DNA of 64,000 nt from Periplaneta americana (taxonomy: Eukaryota > Arthropoda > Insecta > Blattodea > Blattidae), in assembly GCF_040183065.1 (NCBI RefSeq), contig NC_091122.1, positions 161,419,955 to 161,483,954 of the forward strand, in the 5' to 3' direction. This document shows, one piece after another, positions 35,936 to 48,040 of this stretch. How positions within the stretch are numbered: position 1 is the stretch's first letter; every line of letters starts with the position of its first letter. Made by a program: the position numbers and the translations under genes. The notes beneath the pieces are model-generated. The model was not told the DNA's origin. It worked only from the letters and a program-made list of their open reading frames with translations, and did no database searches.

Positions 35936-37026
35936 CAAGGACATCACTTTATTTTTACTTCAATTTTTATTGTACCTGAGTTTTGGAATGTACTTCACTC
36001 TCACCCCTTCTACTAATGAAGTTTAACCGTCCTCCACACAGATCCAAGACCGCATATACAGTCATAGTAGCCTTACGGTCATAGTAAACAGTACGTTCCA
36101 AAAATATGTTCGCGTTTTCCAGTGCCGAAAGAGCTTTCAATATTGCATCATTTTTCATTTTCCTAAGTCGCATCCCGGTTTCCCCCACCTGCTTCTATTC
36201 GCCTCTCTGTGGCTGGGCTGTCTTAGCTCTTTTCTCTGAACAATAATTTCTGTTAGGAATTGGACGTCTACGTAATATTATACCCATACAATTGTTTAAA
36301 ATAACGTAAATAAAAGGACCTCGTTAAGTAATTAACTGTCACGTGATTTCCTCCCTTTCTACGACGCTGCGACGTAACCACTTGGACGGACAGTAGATAG
36401 TAGGCTATGTCTGAGTAATTTTATCTTTTCGGATCGGGCAGAAATGAAGATTGAATTTACAGTACGTAAGGTCTCTTTTATAGAGTAGGTACAGAATTAT
36501 TTCAACATGAGTTACTGATAGAAGTACGAACCTGGTAATTGGAATTACGTACAATAGTCTATAGCGCGATAATATGCACATTAGAACTGAAGCATGCATC
36601 GAAGTGAACGGCCACCATTTCCAAAAATGTGTTTAAATATTCATATTATGATTATTTTTCGATTTAACTTCATTCTCTATAGTGTACGCTAATGTGTTGT
36701 AGACAGTATAATATACACTGCATAATGAATACGTCCGCATGGAAAGCTCAGTTCGTAAGTAAAAACACTCATTGTTAATACTGTACTTTATTTTGATTAA
36801 ACAAAAACCTAATGAAAATTATCAAACTCAAAATCGCGATATTTCCTAGTTTACGTAAATGGATGAACTACTTTTCTTCCCTCCTATACCTAGTAAAGTG
36901 AGTTGTTTGTATATTACGTCAGTATCATCTAACTCCAGTCGTGGAAGGTGGTAGCAAACGGCGTTGATGCAGAGGTATAGGCAAGTCAATATTAAAAATG
37001 TTAGTAAAAATAAAATGATGTCCCTG
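35936..37026. mobile_element. 1.1-kb TA-flanked TIR element, copy 2
   Basis: The left end CAAGGACATCACTTTATTTT is slightly decayed; the right end is the complement of CAGGGACATCATTTTATTTT. TA on both sides (35934-35935, 37027-37028). Collinear with copy 3 at 53205. No transposase. Confidence 0.82.
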
Positions 37027-37180
37027 TATTTCTCTGCATGGGAATGAAACTTTTGATAGATATTTTGTGCAGACACATGAATTTAATATATTTTTTAAGG
37101 AATTAGAAGAATCTGTTGTGATTTGTAATTGTTATACATGTTTTCATATCTGAAAATCTCGCGAAATTTAAGTACAATCT

Positions 37181-37837
37181 CGCGTATAAGTTGGGACCTA
37201 TCCCGATGTGGTCATTGTTTATCGGCACCAGATAAACACACGTGGAAGTCTGGTGATTATTCATTACAATTTTATGTATTGTAAGACTCATGTTATGTCA
37301 ATAAAATTTCTTAATGTCATTGCTTACTGCCTGAGGACATCATAAATGTCGGGCGTTTCATTTTACATCCTGTTTGTATAGCTGCGGCATTCGAAAGTGT
37401 TATCAGTGGAAGTGTAATTAAGTTTTGTAAAGTGTTTCAATATTCTACACATCCTTCTTCCCCTGACTTAACCGAAAACTTATTGGCCGCTGTCTCCTTA
37501 GTATTCAAAGAGTTACAGCACTGGTTAAAGTGGTAAGGGAAACCAGTTGCAGTACGTCAGAGAAGGAATGTGCTCAGTAGCTTCGTGTAGGCCTATTACA
37601 GGCGCTGTGTTCGGTTCAAGTTTGTCAGGTATGGCGAAGTTCGATATTCGCCGATGTCCGCTCTGCAGGAGGAGTCCTGTCGTGTTTCTTCCATCTTGTA
37701 ATAGTATTCGATGTCCTTCACTCAAACCTCTTCATCTTTTAACTGGCAATGTTAATTTCATACACTTCAGGAACATATATCTCTAAATCCATTTCACTCA
37801 CAAGGTTGCAATTTTTTACACAATGTATATGAACATT
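37181..37837. other. No recognisable gene
   Basis: Two overlapping short open frames at 37525-37786 have no known motif. GC content rises at 37540-37700. Confidence 0.4.
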
Positions 37838-38284
37838 TAATAGGCTTAAGGACCTTACTAATAGGCTTAAGGACCTTACTAATAGACGGTAATTATACAC
37901 AGTATTTAAATGTTGTAAATGATATGTTGTTATTGAAGTATTGTATCAGTGAAGAATTATGTTGTGTCAGTGAAGTGTGTTGTGTAAGTGAAATGTGTTC
38001 CTGTCAGTGAAGCTTTATAGTTTATAGTGGCAGTGCAAAGTATTTGAACAGTGAAATGTTTTTGAAGTGTTAGTGAAATCAGGATAGAATCAGTGAAATG
38101 TGTCGTAGTTCCAGTGCAGTGCGTGAGTTGACAGCGAAATGAGTGTAATGTTGAAAGGTACTTGTGCAGATATGAACATATCATACTCGTGGGTTTTAGT
38201 TCGATCTTAGTTTTAAGATACAAATTAGACTTATTTCAAATGTTATTTTAAGTGATCGTTTCATTTAATTTAGGATATTCCCTG

Positions 38285-38323
<39 letters not shown>

Positions 38324-38443
38324 GTATTAATTATTAGTATTATTAATTGTATTTTTAATTAATAAGTTTATTATTGTCATATTGAGTGTAATTAGTTACC
38401 ACTGCCACCGGGTATATACCCATTGCAGTGTGAATAAATACAT
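37838..38443 (+). mobile_element. LINE-D 3' end, copy 2
   Basis: Starts in the last codons of the RT (NRLKD.TNR-stop). A 21-bp segment, TAGGCTTAAGGACCTTACTA plus one base, is duplicated in tandem (about 37841-37882). The 3' UTR is collinear with 1785-2440, including the 3' hairpin at about 38398-38430. Confidence 0.82.
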
Positions 38444-38959
38444 ACAACATTCGTCAACATAAACTCACAGAAATTAGATTTACAACAATTTATTTATGTG
38501 TAGGATTTTTTTTTTTAGATTTACTCTTAATTTTTATATCAATTTATTAGCTTATATTATTTTTATAATTAAGTGGCACCTATTTGGCAAGATTTTATTG
38601 ATGGTTTTTCTTGTATATAACTTATTGAAGCAGTGTGCAAAAAATTGTAACTCTAATGTGAGTAGTTTTTTAGATATATGTTCCTAAAGTTTATGAAATT
38701 AACATTGCCAGCATAGGGACGTCCTCCTCCCCTTAAGTATTTTAGCACAGATCTTCCGATTAATTTTTCATATGAAATAATCCGAACTTTTTAATGTCTT
38801 GGTTGCCTCTCTCATGTTCGAATATAGCAAGACACTACTGCACACTGCCACTTCTGAACCTCGTGGCGCAGTGGATAATGTTCTAATACTGAATTCGTGC
38901 GAATCTTATATTTCAAACTTAGAAGTAAATTTGTTAAATCGTTAATTTTTTTTTTTTAC
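38444..38959. other. No recognisable gene
   Basis: AT-rich; a tRNA-like half (CGTGGCGCAGTGGATAA at 38861-38877) lacks a B box. Confidence 0.4.
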
Positions 38960-38975
38960 TAGTAAGTGTTCGAAG

Positions 38976-39321
38976 TCCCGCGCCGTGGCGTCGCGGTCTA
39001 AGGCATCCCACCTAGGACTCTCGTTACGAAATTCGCGCTGGTTCGAGTCCTCATGGGGGAAGAAATTTTCTCACGAAATTTCGGCCAGTGTATGGGACCA
39101 GTGCTCACCCAGCATCGTGATGCACTTGGGGAGCTACGATAGGTAGCGAAATCCGGTTGCAAATGGCAGCTATAACAGCTGGGGGGATCATCGTGCTAAT
39201 CACACGATACCTCCATGTTGGTTGGATGATCGTCCACCTCTGCTTCGACATGTGGGCGTGAGGCCAGCAGCGGGCTGGTCGGCCTAGGCCCTTCACGGGC
39301 TGTAGCGCCACGAATTATTAT
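38976..39321 (+). mobile_element. SINE-4 (tRNA-headed) with 16-bp TSD
   Basis: Head CCGTGGCGTCGCGGTCTAAG (A box) and GGTTCGAGTCC (B box), then a 250-bp body. TAGTAAGTGTTCGAAG (38960-38975) matches TAGTGGGTGTTCGAAG (39322-39337) at 14 of 16 positions. Confidence 0.85.
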
Positions 39322-39737
39322 TAGTGGGTGTTCGAAGACGTGTTCAGAAATATTTATCTTTTGACGTGTAACGTCTATGTTCGACTTTCACCAACAGCAA
39401 AAATGAAAAGACTTTCTGGAATAGAAATTCGACTTCACTTGCTATGAAAATGCTTATGTCATATCCGAGAAATGACAATATGAACGGATCTATACCTATT
39501 CACGCTGGTAGTCCGCATAATATATTATATAGTATACATAATCCACTTGAAAGAGTTTATTATAAACCATGGAGGGGTTACAATATATCTTAAACAACAA
39601 TGTTATTCAGTTGTGCTTTGACATATACGCGAAACAAACGCGTGCACAATACATTCGTAACTATAGAAAGTTAGTACAATGGAATTACTGACATACCGAT
39701 GAATAAATAACAACATTTACGGGATATTATAATGTGT

Positions 39738-40708
39738 TTATATAAAGTTAACCCGTAAGTAATGACAGTAATTTCTGGGGGTTATTCTTTGAGATATATC
39801 AAACAAAAAAGTGTAATACAATTTTGCTCGTTTTTGCTTCATTTTCGAGATAAAAATGGTTTTATATGAAACATTTCATAGCGTGTTTTGGGAAAGCCAT
39901 TAATTTAATTCTCAAAATTCTCAGTCAATTTAAGAAAACAGTGTATTATGATAATAAATTATTGAAAGAATTTTAGTTTTGTCCTTTAAATGTGCAGAAA
40001 TTTGATCCTAATAAATGTAACTCTTCTTTCTGCAAGGGAATTTTTCAATGTTTTATTTGTTCGGTCAAAATTTTTTGCACATTTTTGAGTACAAAACTAA
40101 AATTTCTTCAATAATTTATTATCATAATACACTGCTTTCTTCAATTGATTAATCATATGGAATTAAATCAGTAGCTTTCCCAGAACAAGCTTTGAAATAT
40201 TTCATAATATTTAAAACAATTCTTATCTCAAAAAGGAAACAAAAACGAGCAAAACTGTATTAAAAATTTTGTTTTAAATATCTTAAAGAATAAAGGCCCA
40301 TTCACAATGAAAATTAAACATAACCGTAACATAAACATAGAAGTTTGCGGCCAGGTTATGAAATGGAATTATTCACAATGATTCACATAAACATTGACAT
40401 AAACATTGCCGTTAGACGTTAACATGAAAGTTTGCAAGCTTATGCTTACGTGATTTGCAAACAGTACACAATCGTGGAGCACTGATGTTATGACAGAATA
40501 TGAGGAAATGGCGTCGTTGTTATGTTTCCATGGTTACCAAGTATCTTAGCAGTTATGTTTATGTTCCCATCGTGAATGTTCTTGATTTTACCGTAACGTT
40601 TACATTTTTAAGTTAACGCTTACGTTATGTTTAATTTTCATTGAGAAATAGCCTTAACCCTCTGAAATTAATGGCATTATCTACGATTCATCCTGTATAG
40701 AGTACACC
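39738..40708. mobile_element. Foldback element with a MITE inside its right arm
   Basis: Left arm about 39738-39990 and right arm about 40080-40293 plus 40658-40708 pair with about 20% divergence. Shared landmarks are TTTTGCTCGTTTTTG, GTGTATTATGATAATAAATT and TTTTAGTTTTGT. The loop is about 90 bp. The right arm is interrupted by the MITE at 40294-40654. The outer ends TATATAAAG.. and ..TCCTGTATA suggest a TA-inserting element. Confidence 0.65.
40294..40654. mobile_element. Harbinger-like MITE, 361 bp, TAA target duplication
   Basis: TIRs AGGCCCATTCACAATGAAAA and AGGCTATTTCTCAATGAAAA continue into a shared TTAAACATAAC. TAA on both sides (40291-40293, 40655-40657). Non-coding. Confidence 0.72.
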
Positions 40709-40785
40709 AGTTTATTTTAATTGTCAGTGGCTGAAAAATATTTATTTATTATTTTGTCCTTTAATAGTACATTCTGTTTTAATGC

Positions 40786-40833
<48 letters not shown>
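40786..40833. repeat. (ATA)n microsatellite
   Basis: About 16 units; the SINE at 40834 follows directly. Confidence 0.9.
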
Positions 40834-41057
40834 GACCATCTCTGTAGTGTAGGGGTCAGCATGCTGGTCTCTTACGCAGAGATTCCGGGTTCGATTCCCG
40901 GTCGAGTTGAATTTCCTGGTTGAGGTTTTTCAGGTTTTTCCCTCAACCGTCAGGCAAATGCCAGAAAATTCGGGCCACAACACTGGCCTCATTCATCACC
41001 GAAATCATATTCTTAAGAAATCAGTCATACATATACAGTCGCCATCTACTTCACAAC

Positions 41058-41058
<1 letters not shown>
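40834..41058 (+). mobile_element. SINE-5 (tRNA-headed)
   Basis: A-box region GTAGTGTAGGGGTCAGCATG, B box GGGTTCGATTCCC. The body contains CCCTCAACCGTCAGGCAAAT. It lies between two (ATA)n tracts, so a TSD cannot be defined. Confidence 0.78.
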
Positions 41059-41103
<45 letters not shown>

Positions 41104-42032
41104 TTTTATTTTCGCTGGCAGAGTTAAGGCCATAAGGCCTTCTCTTCCACTCAACCAGCCTTAATCAATACGATACATAAATTTAAATTACAAATATTTA
41201 CACTACACTTAAAAGGTTCTCCAGCAATATTCTTCAGTACACATTTATTTAAATTTAGATAAATCTATAAGGTAAAGTAGTAACTTAATTTATGAGCTAA
41301 TTTAATTCAATCCATTATAATTAATTTAATATTTGAGATAGCTAGTAAAATTATGAAAATTAATTTAATGTAAGCTTACTAGGACTATGTTACAGGGAGA
41401 ATATATATATTTCTATTTCTATAATGAGAATATTAATGTAATTGCCATTAGAGGTTTTGTAAATCTATTTAGAAAAATTAATGATAATAATAATAAGAAT
41501 GGACAGATGTTAGTTTCATTATAAGTAACAAATATTAATCAGCAATTCATCTGTTAAGTAAGAATTATGTAATTTTGACCTAAATGAAGTTATTGTCCAA
41601 CAACCCCTTATATCACTCGGAAGCGAGTTCCAATTTCTAGCAACTGAAACTGTATAGGATGAAGAATATAAAGATGTCTTGTGGTAGGGTATAATGAGTA
41701 AATTGTTATGATGAGATCTTGTACTTAGCTGATGACATGCGGATAAATTTTGGAAACGAGAAGCCAAATAGATTGGGGTAGCGGTGCGCAGAATTTGAAA
41801 TAAGAGAACAAGAGAATGCAGGGCTCGTCGATCGCTTAGCCTTAGCCAAGACAGAGTTTGGAAAGACGGGGAAACATGATCATACTTACGAATATTACAA
41901 ATATAACGGACGCATGCATTATGCACACGTTGTAGAACCAGTCTCAACAATAGTACACAGGCCTTCGGATTTCAACCAAAGATTAACTCGCGATATGACC
42001 AGAGATGTTAAAGCGAGTACAAATAACAGCGA

Positions 42033-42040
<8 letters not shown>
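41059..42040 (-). mobile_element. LINE-C copy 1 (RT C-terminus and 3' UTR)
   Basis: The minus-strand frame at 41950-41519 (143 codons) contains LQRVHNACVRYICNIRKYDH, LSWLRLSDRRALHSLVLLF, TVSVARNWNSLPSDIRG and SFRSKLHNSYL. This is a Jockey/CR1-type RT C-terminus. The 3' UTR ends with AGAGAAGGCCTTATGGCCTT and an (ATT)n tail at 41060-41102. 5'-truncated at the (ATA)n tract at 42038. Confidence 0.8.
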
Positions 42041-42111
<71 letters not shown>

Positions 42112-42123
42112 AAAAAGAAGAAG
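42038..42123. repeat. Compound (AAT)n-(AAG)n microsatellite
   Basis: About 15 AAT units followed by about 13 AAG units. Confidence 0.92.
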
Positions 42124-42316
42124 CAAATTTAACTTTGAAAAAAGTATTAGCATCTGAAGCAAGATTTTTAAATAGGTAATTGTGACGTGAAAATGTATAA
42201 CATTTCTGCAGGAATTTGTTGCTATGGATATACATATCTTTCTAGAAGAAAAAATTCAAGCTTCAACATAAAAATTATTGTGGTAATTTTTTTTTATAAA
42301 GGTTGGAACTCACTTA

Positions 42317-44364
42317 GATTTAGATTTAGATTTTATTTAATAATAACATGTACATAAAAACGTTACATTAGAGTACCCCGAAAGAGCAAAGCTCGTGTTC
42401 GGGGACAGTTCCGTTACATAGATACACATACTTTGTAGACAAAATACTTAATAAAAAAGCTCACATAAAGATTGTAATAAAATTAGTAAATAATAATACT
42501 AATAATAACTGAGTGAAAAAAGAGACGATGTTTAGATTGATGGATTAATATTAAATTATTATTAGTAGTATAATTAGTGCAGGTCATGTTGATATAGTAA
42601 CCAAGATAAAATAGAAAAATACACTTAGGATAGAAATAAACTTGTTTTACAATACATGGTACATAATATATATACAGGGAAGTCTGTCATATAAATTTTT
42701 TAATTCTAGATCTGAAAATTTCATTGCTTAAAGTAGTCAATTCTGGATGAAATTTTATTATCGAAATATATAGACGTGGACCATAATTTGTACTGTGTAG
42801 TAAAGCAGCGGATGTGAAATATTTAGGTTCAACTTATTTAAGAGTTTCATTTCGTCTTGTATTATGAGCATGTGGCTGAGCTACAAATTTCATTCTATTC
42901 TTATGATAGAATTTCATTAAAGAGTATTTATAAATTTGGTCAATTCTAAAAACATTCAATTCGGAATGGATCAAATTTGTTGGATCATCCAGTCGCCTTT
43001 TCAAACAAATTTTGATTTTACGTTTTTGCAACATAATCAGAGGAAGAAGAGCAGTTTTTGTAATGCCTCCCCATCCAGTTATACCATATTGGATAACAGA
43101 TTCAACTATAGCCAAATAAACCAAACGTAATACATGAGTAGGCAAGTAATGGCGAAGGCTTACAAATTTGTAAATTGTTTTACGTATCCTGTTACATAAA
43201 AAGGTGATTTGTCTATCCCATTTCAAGTGCTGATCAACAATAATTCCCAGGTATTTCACACCTACAGATTCTTTCAGGCAAGGGCATTTACAGGTTGTAG
43301 AGAGTTTACAAAATGAGTTGTGGATTATTAATTTTAAATGAGAAAGTGATTTCAATTTGTTCAATCCAGAGACTGTTAAAGAAAATGGCACCAAAGTAGT
43401 TTTAGTTATATTTAGAGATAGCAAATTTGCATCAAGCCAGGTTTTGATCAAATTTATACCTACATTGGCACGTTTATAAACCACTGAAAATCACCACCGT
43501 ATCATCAGCGTAAGAATAACAGGAGCCATTATGTACTTTCAAATCAATGTTTAATAAATCATTAATATATATTAAAAATAGAATAGGGCCTAAAATTGTT
43601 CCTTGAGGGACACCTATATCAATATTTACATTTTCACTGATATTATCATCAATTTTGGTTACCTGAGTTCTTTTGTTTAAGTATGATTGAAATAACTTAT
43701 GCGCAATACCCCTGACTCCCATATCAAATAATTTGTCCAGAAGTAAACGATGGTTAACCGTGTCAAAAGCTTTCCTTAAATCTAAGAAAATCCCTAAACA
43801 TTTAGAACCGTTATCCAACTCCTGCATAATTTTACCAGTGACTTCAATAATAGCGTCATCCGTAGATAATTTATTTCTGAAGCCATAGTGATGTTTGGAC
43901 AGAATTTCATTTTTCTCTAAGTAATTTACTAATCTGTTTTTTTTTTATTTTTCTAATATCATTGAGAAGCTAGAGAGCAAGGATATAGGTCTATAGTTAT
44001 TCAGACTTTTTCTTTCCCCCGACTTATGGACCGGTACAACTACAGCATTTTTCAGAGATTCTGGGAAAACTCCTTGGGTGAGACATAGATTGAATACATA
44101 AACAAGCGGTTTTAATATATGTTTAATGATAATCTTTAATGTATTATTTGCAATTTTGTTGATTCCCGGTGAGACATTATTTTTTAAGGATTTAACAGTA
44201 TTATAAATTTCTTCTTCGGTTACTGGTGATAAAAACATGGAGGAAGATGCGTGCTTATCATGGTCACTACAATAATTTTCCGTGTTAAATGCCGATTTGT
44301 TGATGTTCGATGCAATGCTATGTCCTACTTTTGAGAAATACCGGAACAGATTCGATCGGCGCAT
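42317..44364 (-). mobile_element. LINE-A copy 2 with nearly complete RT domain
   Basis: The minus-strand 3' end is a short AAATCT-type repeat at 42317-42340. The 3' UTR has the LINE-A hairpin at 42376-42404. The coding part spans most of a reverse transcriptase in three frames, and the 5' end is cut near 44364. The endonuclease region is missing. Confidence 0.82.
42834..44364 (-). pseudogene. LINE-A reverse transcriptase, two frameshifts
   Basis: Block 1 (44364-43945): VTEEEIYNTVKSLKNNVSPG, then VVPVHKSGERKSLNNYRPIS. A frameshift in the poly-T/A run at 43935-43950 leads to block 2 (to 43474). Block 2 has HHYGFRNKLSTDDAI, FLDLRKAFDTVNH (first catalytic Asp), GVPQGTILGPILFLIYINDL and SYADDTVVIF (YADD). 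A second frameshift near 43484 leads to block 3 (43484-42834), with KRANVGINLIKTWLDANLLS, KYLGIIVDQHLKW and SVIQYGITGWGG. All catalytic Asp residues are preserved although the frame is broken, so decay is recent. The clade is Jockey-like by motif order and C-terminus. Confidence 0.85.
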
Positions 44365-44790
44365 TCAGATTTTAATTCTTTGCATTATTTTAAATGGATC
44401 ATCGCCTACTTGGTCTATCTCCTCTGTTCGCATGACCGGATTCAGCCCAGAATTCTGCCTGGAGAATTCTAAACGGATTTCCGCATGGTCCAAGATCGAA
44501 ATATAGAATGTCATAACTAGACTTCGTGGAATTGCCACGAGAATCGCAAAGTTTACTGCGCACGCAGTATAGATTGTATGAGAAGGGGACGTGCAAAGGA
44601 TGGAGTATGCCTCTGATGTAAACACTGAGCAGTATACTGCGGTTACAATAAAATCTGTATTCTGCATTCAAGAAATATAATGAATGATCATTGAAGTAGG
44701 AAATGTCTAAACATATAAATACACAATTATTTTATAGTGAGATATATTAACTCTTAAAATTTAATGTAAGATACTCACATCATCCTTGAA
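44365..44790. other. No recognised gene; hAT-flanking sequence
   Basis: Two overlapping minus-strand frames (44671-44365) show no motif I know. The segment lies between the LINE-A 5' truncation and the hAT C-terminus, so it may be the 3' end of that hAT element. Confidence 0.35.
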
Positions 44791-44794
44791 TAAG

Positions 44795-45678
44795 TGCATT
44801 GCAGTGAAGAGTTACGTACATTTTGAACGACTACAAAGTAACCTCCCCGATGGTCACTTAAACAGTTTTTATTTTGGGAAAATGTACGTTCGATGTAATA
44901 CGTACATATTTGAAGAACGGAAAGTCACTACTTTTTAGTACACCAACTTCAGGTGTCTTGTCGTGACCTGATGGTACATCATTTATAATACGAAGTTGTT
45001 AATAGACAGAATTTTTAGCAATATGGGAGAGTCGGGTAGTATCGGACATCGGGTAATATCGGACAGTGAGTTTCTTTCATCTACCACACGATGATAGTAC
45101 CTGATTGACATGGTTACGTTTCTGTGATGTCGCATAGAGAAACGTAACCATGTCATTCAGGTACTACCATATGGTGGTAGATGAAAGAAACGCACTGTCC
45201 GATACTACCCGATGTCCGATACTACCCGATGTCCGATACTTCCCGACTCTCCCCTAATGTTTCTCAACTTATATTTCACTTTTTCTGAAATTAGTGAATT
45301 GTTATTTTGGATAACGGTTTGTGATACTTTATCCACTACATTAAGGGCTTCTGAGAGTTGTAGTTTAGACGATTCTAACAGGATGATGCTTTTGGACACG
45401 ATTTTAAAATTAGAATCATTGAACAGAATATCTTCCAATAGCTGTTCAGAAGGCAATGATTTTACAGTTGCAACAGCGGAACTGTCTGTGCTATCCAATG
45501 CATAAATTACCTCCATTATTTTGCCGTAATGTTCTGCATAATAATTAACAGCATCCAACCACGTTCCCCAACGGGTCAAGACTGGCTGCGGGGGTAAGGG
45601 TATTCCAGGAGCAATTGTTTGGAACAGCAACACTCTCATTGTAGCATGTTTGATTGAATTCTTGTCTACACTGAACAA
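44795..45678 (-). pseudogene. hAT transposase C-terminal part, interrupted by a hairpin MITE
   Basis: Minus strand. The upstream block (45678-45254) contains IAPGIPLPPQPVLTRWGTWL, DAVNYYAEHYGKIMEVI and NSLISEKVKYKLRNI, a segment I recognise from hAT-type transposases. The MITE at 45025-45253 interrupts it. Downstream, the block 45024-44795 reads IAKNSVY, stop, QLRIINDVPSG, then FFKYVRITSN, FPKIKTV, stop, and FKMYVTLHCNALIQ. These are degraded parts of the hAT dimerisation domain (YAPITS..ERSFS; NLK.YL..HCN). Several stops make it non-functional. The DDE core upstream is missing. Confidence 0.72.
45025..45253. mobile_element. Hairpin MITE 2 with iterated termini, 229 bp
   Basis: Left arm 45025-45123, right arm 45138-45253, loop about 14 nt. 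The ends read GGGAGAGTCGGG. The outer arms consist of a 17-18-bp motif (CGATGTCCGATACTACC) repeated; the right arm carries one extra repeat, which explains its greater length. Inserted in the hAT pseudogene. Confidence 0.82.
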
Positions 45679-46103
45679 ATGTTAAGCTTTGACTATTCCA
45701 ACCACAGTAATGCAAAAACAAGTGCTTACTTAGGTATACATTAGCTGTAGCTGCTCTATCTACTTGGATCGGTCACAACTCTTAACATGAACTTGCTTGT
45801 ACTACGAGACCGGACGGTCGCTCACCTCCTCTATACTACCGTACATCGGCAACCTGATTGCATGCTGCGTGTGGCAATTCAACGAAGTCTAGTCATGACA
45901 AATACAATCGATAGCAAGGCCTCCAATCACGATAATACCTTATTGAAGATATAATGAAATGGATGACTCGAAGCTTATTTTATGAAGTCCACCAGTATGA
46001 AGAGCTTTATAACTTATTATATTAAAATTACAGCAATGTAATATGAAGAAAGAACATATTGGATGAGATTGGGAAAATACTAAATTAATCATTATCATTA
46101 TTG
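45679..46103. other. No recognisable gene
   Basis: Unassigned sequence between the hAT pseudogene and LINE-A copy 3. Confidence 0.4.
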
Positions 46104-47060
46104 ATCAGAATTTAAAATGGCCTCATCACATTACTTATCTTTGTAAGAGGCTTCGTAAAACAATTTATAAATTCGTTAATCTTCGATGCTACTTACCTAT
46201 TAGAGTTCTACGAAATGTTTATTTGGCCATTATTCTGTTTATCATTCAGTATGGTATAATTGTTTGGGGTGGAAGTACAAAAATTAATCTTAGTCCGTTA
46301 AATTTACTACAAAAACGAATAATTAAAATTCGTTTGAAGAAACGTTTCGATTATCCAACTAAATTAATTTATTCTGAATTTAATGTATTTAATATTGAAC
46401 AAATTTATAAGTATACGCTGTTAAAATTTTATCATAAAAATCGTAATAAGTTTGTATTACAGACACACAATTATGACACAAGACGAAATATTAATTCAAC
46501 ATTAGTAGAACCTAAATGTCTCACATCTGCTGGTCTAAAACATAGCATAAATTTTGGCCCTCGGTTGTACAATGCTTTAACTAAATTACACCCAGAACTT
46601 CTAACATGTAACCCACTAACATATAACAAGAAAATTAGAAACGTGTTAATATCTTCAATTTGATTAAATAAATTTATAGCATATGTGTATGAATTAATCA
46701 ACCTATATTATATGTGTATTCTATAATTCTGAAATATATATTAGTTCTACTTTTCACGTGCGATATTATTCTTCTCTAGTGTTAATATTATATTATATAA
46801 TTCCATTGCAGCTGTAATTATATTTTAATTCCTGTTTTATTTTACTTAGGCCTATTTATTATTATTATTTTTTTTATTTTAATATTATATCTGAACTGCG
46901 ACCGAGCACGAGCGCTGCTCATTCGGTCTCAAATTTTGTTAATACTACTATATCTTCTTTTTATATTGCTTGTATTATTTTATTTCTATTTCTCTTGTTT
47001 GTTTTGTAATTATATTCTTTATTCTGTATATTTAAATTTAAATAAATAAATAAATAAATC
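46104..47060 (+). mobile_element. LINE-A copy 3 (RT C-terminus and 3' UTR)
   Basis: A continuous frame from about 46104 to the TGA at 46661-46663. It contains HITYLCKRLRKTIYKFVNLR, IQYGIIVWGGSTKINLSPLN, LLQKRIIKIRLKKRFDYPTK, FNIEQIYKYTLLKFYHKNRN and FGPRLYNALTKLHPELL. The 3' UTR has the conserved hairpin (46900-46928) and an AAATAAATAAATAAAT tail. It has no internal stop. It is the best-preserved reference for the split copy at 5771-11510. Confidence 0.82.
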
Positions 47061-47744
47061 AAGTATGTCCTTCGTAGGTTATTTAAGTTACAGAGCTGTT
47101 CATTTTATTTCCAGGTTCAGGTCAGAACACTACAAAGAAGTAATGCGCTCTAGTGGTAAATTAAAAAATTATTTGATGATTAATTTTATTGTGAAATGAG
47201 GACATACTGTAATAAAAATTCGAACGCATCGAACGAATTTTTTCCTGTGAGTGAGCACCTACCTTTTAAGGGAACCTCTGCATTTTAATGAAATTCTGCA
47301 TGACATTTCTACATGTCTCTCTTGCCAAGAACTCATCACCTGGTCTACGTTAGAGCCCTAAAAAATTTCCAAATAATATATTGTAATATTTTCAGATGTT
47401 TTGCGAGACTAGACCTTTGTCCCCCTCTCTCTAATTTCTTCTAGGTACTCTCTGTTGTCATGTAATTAGATAACACTTAGCAGTAACCTTGAGGAGACCA
47501 ATTTAGTGACCTGTACTAAGGGTTCGTATGTTATGGCTAATAACTGGTTCGTTATTTGTAGTGAATCAGCACTTTTATTGATGAGAAAAAGACGCTAATA
47601 CGTGTGGTACATCTCAATTGTCTTTGAAGCTCTAATAGCATTAATGTTTTAATAGACTAATAAAATTACTCGTAATATTATGTACATGATATATTATAAT
47701 AATTGATCAAATTCGTTTCACATGAATTTCGACAAAATAAATTC
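47061..47744. other. No recognisable gene
   Basis: AT-rich sequence without motifs. Confidence 0.45.
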
Positions 47745-48040
47745 ATTCATTCATTCATTCATTCATTCATAGTATTCTGTCCAAAGGCTGGTCTTTTACT
47801 GCAACTCCAGTCTTTCCTATTTTCTGCCTTCCTCTTTGTCTCCTCATATGATCCATATATCTTAATGTCGTCTATTATCTGATATCTTCTTCTGCCATGA
47901 ATTCTTTTCCCGTTCACCATTCCTTCCAGTGCAGCTTTCAGTAAGCAATTTCTTCTCAACCAGTGACCCAACCAATTCCTTTTCCTCTTCCTGACCAGTT
48001 TCAGCATCATTCTTTCTTCATCCACTCTTTCATCATTATC
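47745..48040 (-). mobile_element. LINE-B copy 3 (3' end)
   Basis: The minus-strand frame has DEERMMLKLVRKRKRNWLGH and LRRNCLLKAALEGMVNGKR, then GSYEETKRKAENRKDW. It ends in a TTCATTCATTCATT (AATG) tail at 47745-47771. The frame is open over about 88 codons. Confidence 0.8.

Larger units (their letters stand above)
34735..37180. repeat. Tandem array of about 175-bp units split by two elements
   Basis: Units at about 34735-34955, 35580-35755, 35756-35932 and 37032-37180. They share GAACTCTG(A)AACTT, GATAGAAAACTGTGTAGACA, CGAATTTAACACTTTCTG and ATAGATTTTATTA. The first junction holds a tRNA-like palindromic element (34956-35578), the third a 1.1-kb TIR element (35936-37026). Confidence 0.78.

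Noticed and set aside
45679-45920. 5' end of the hAT element with terminal repeats
   Set aside because: Looked for TIRs and an 8-bp duplication around the 45-kb hAT pseudogene but found no convincing pair.
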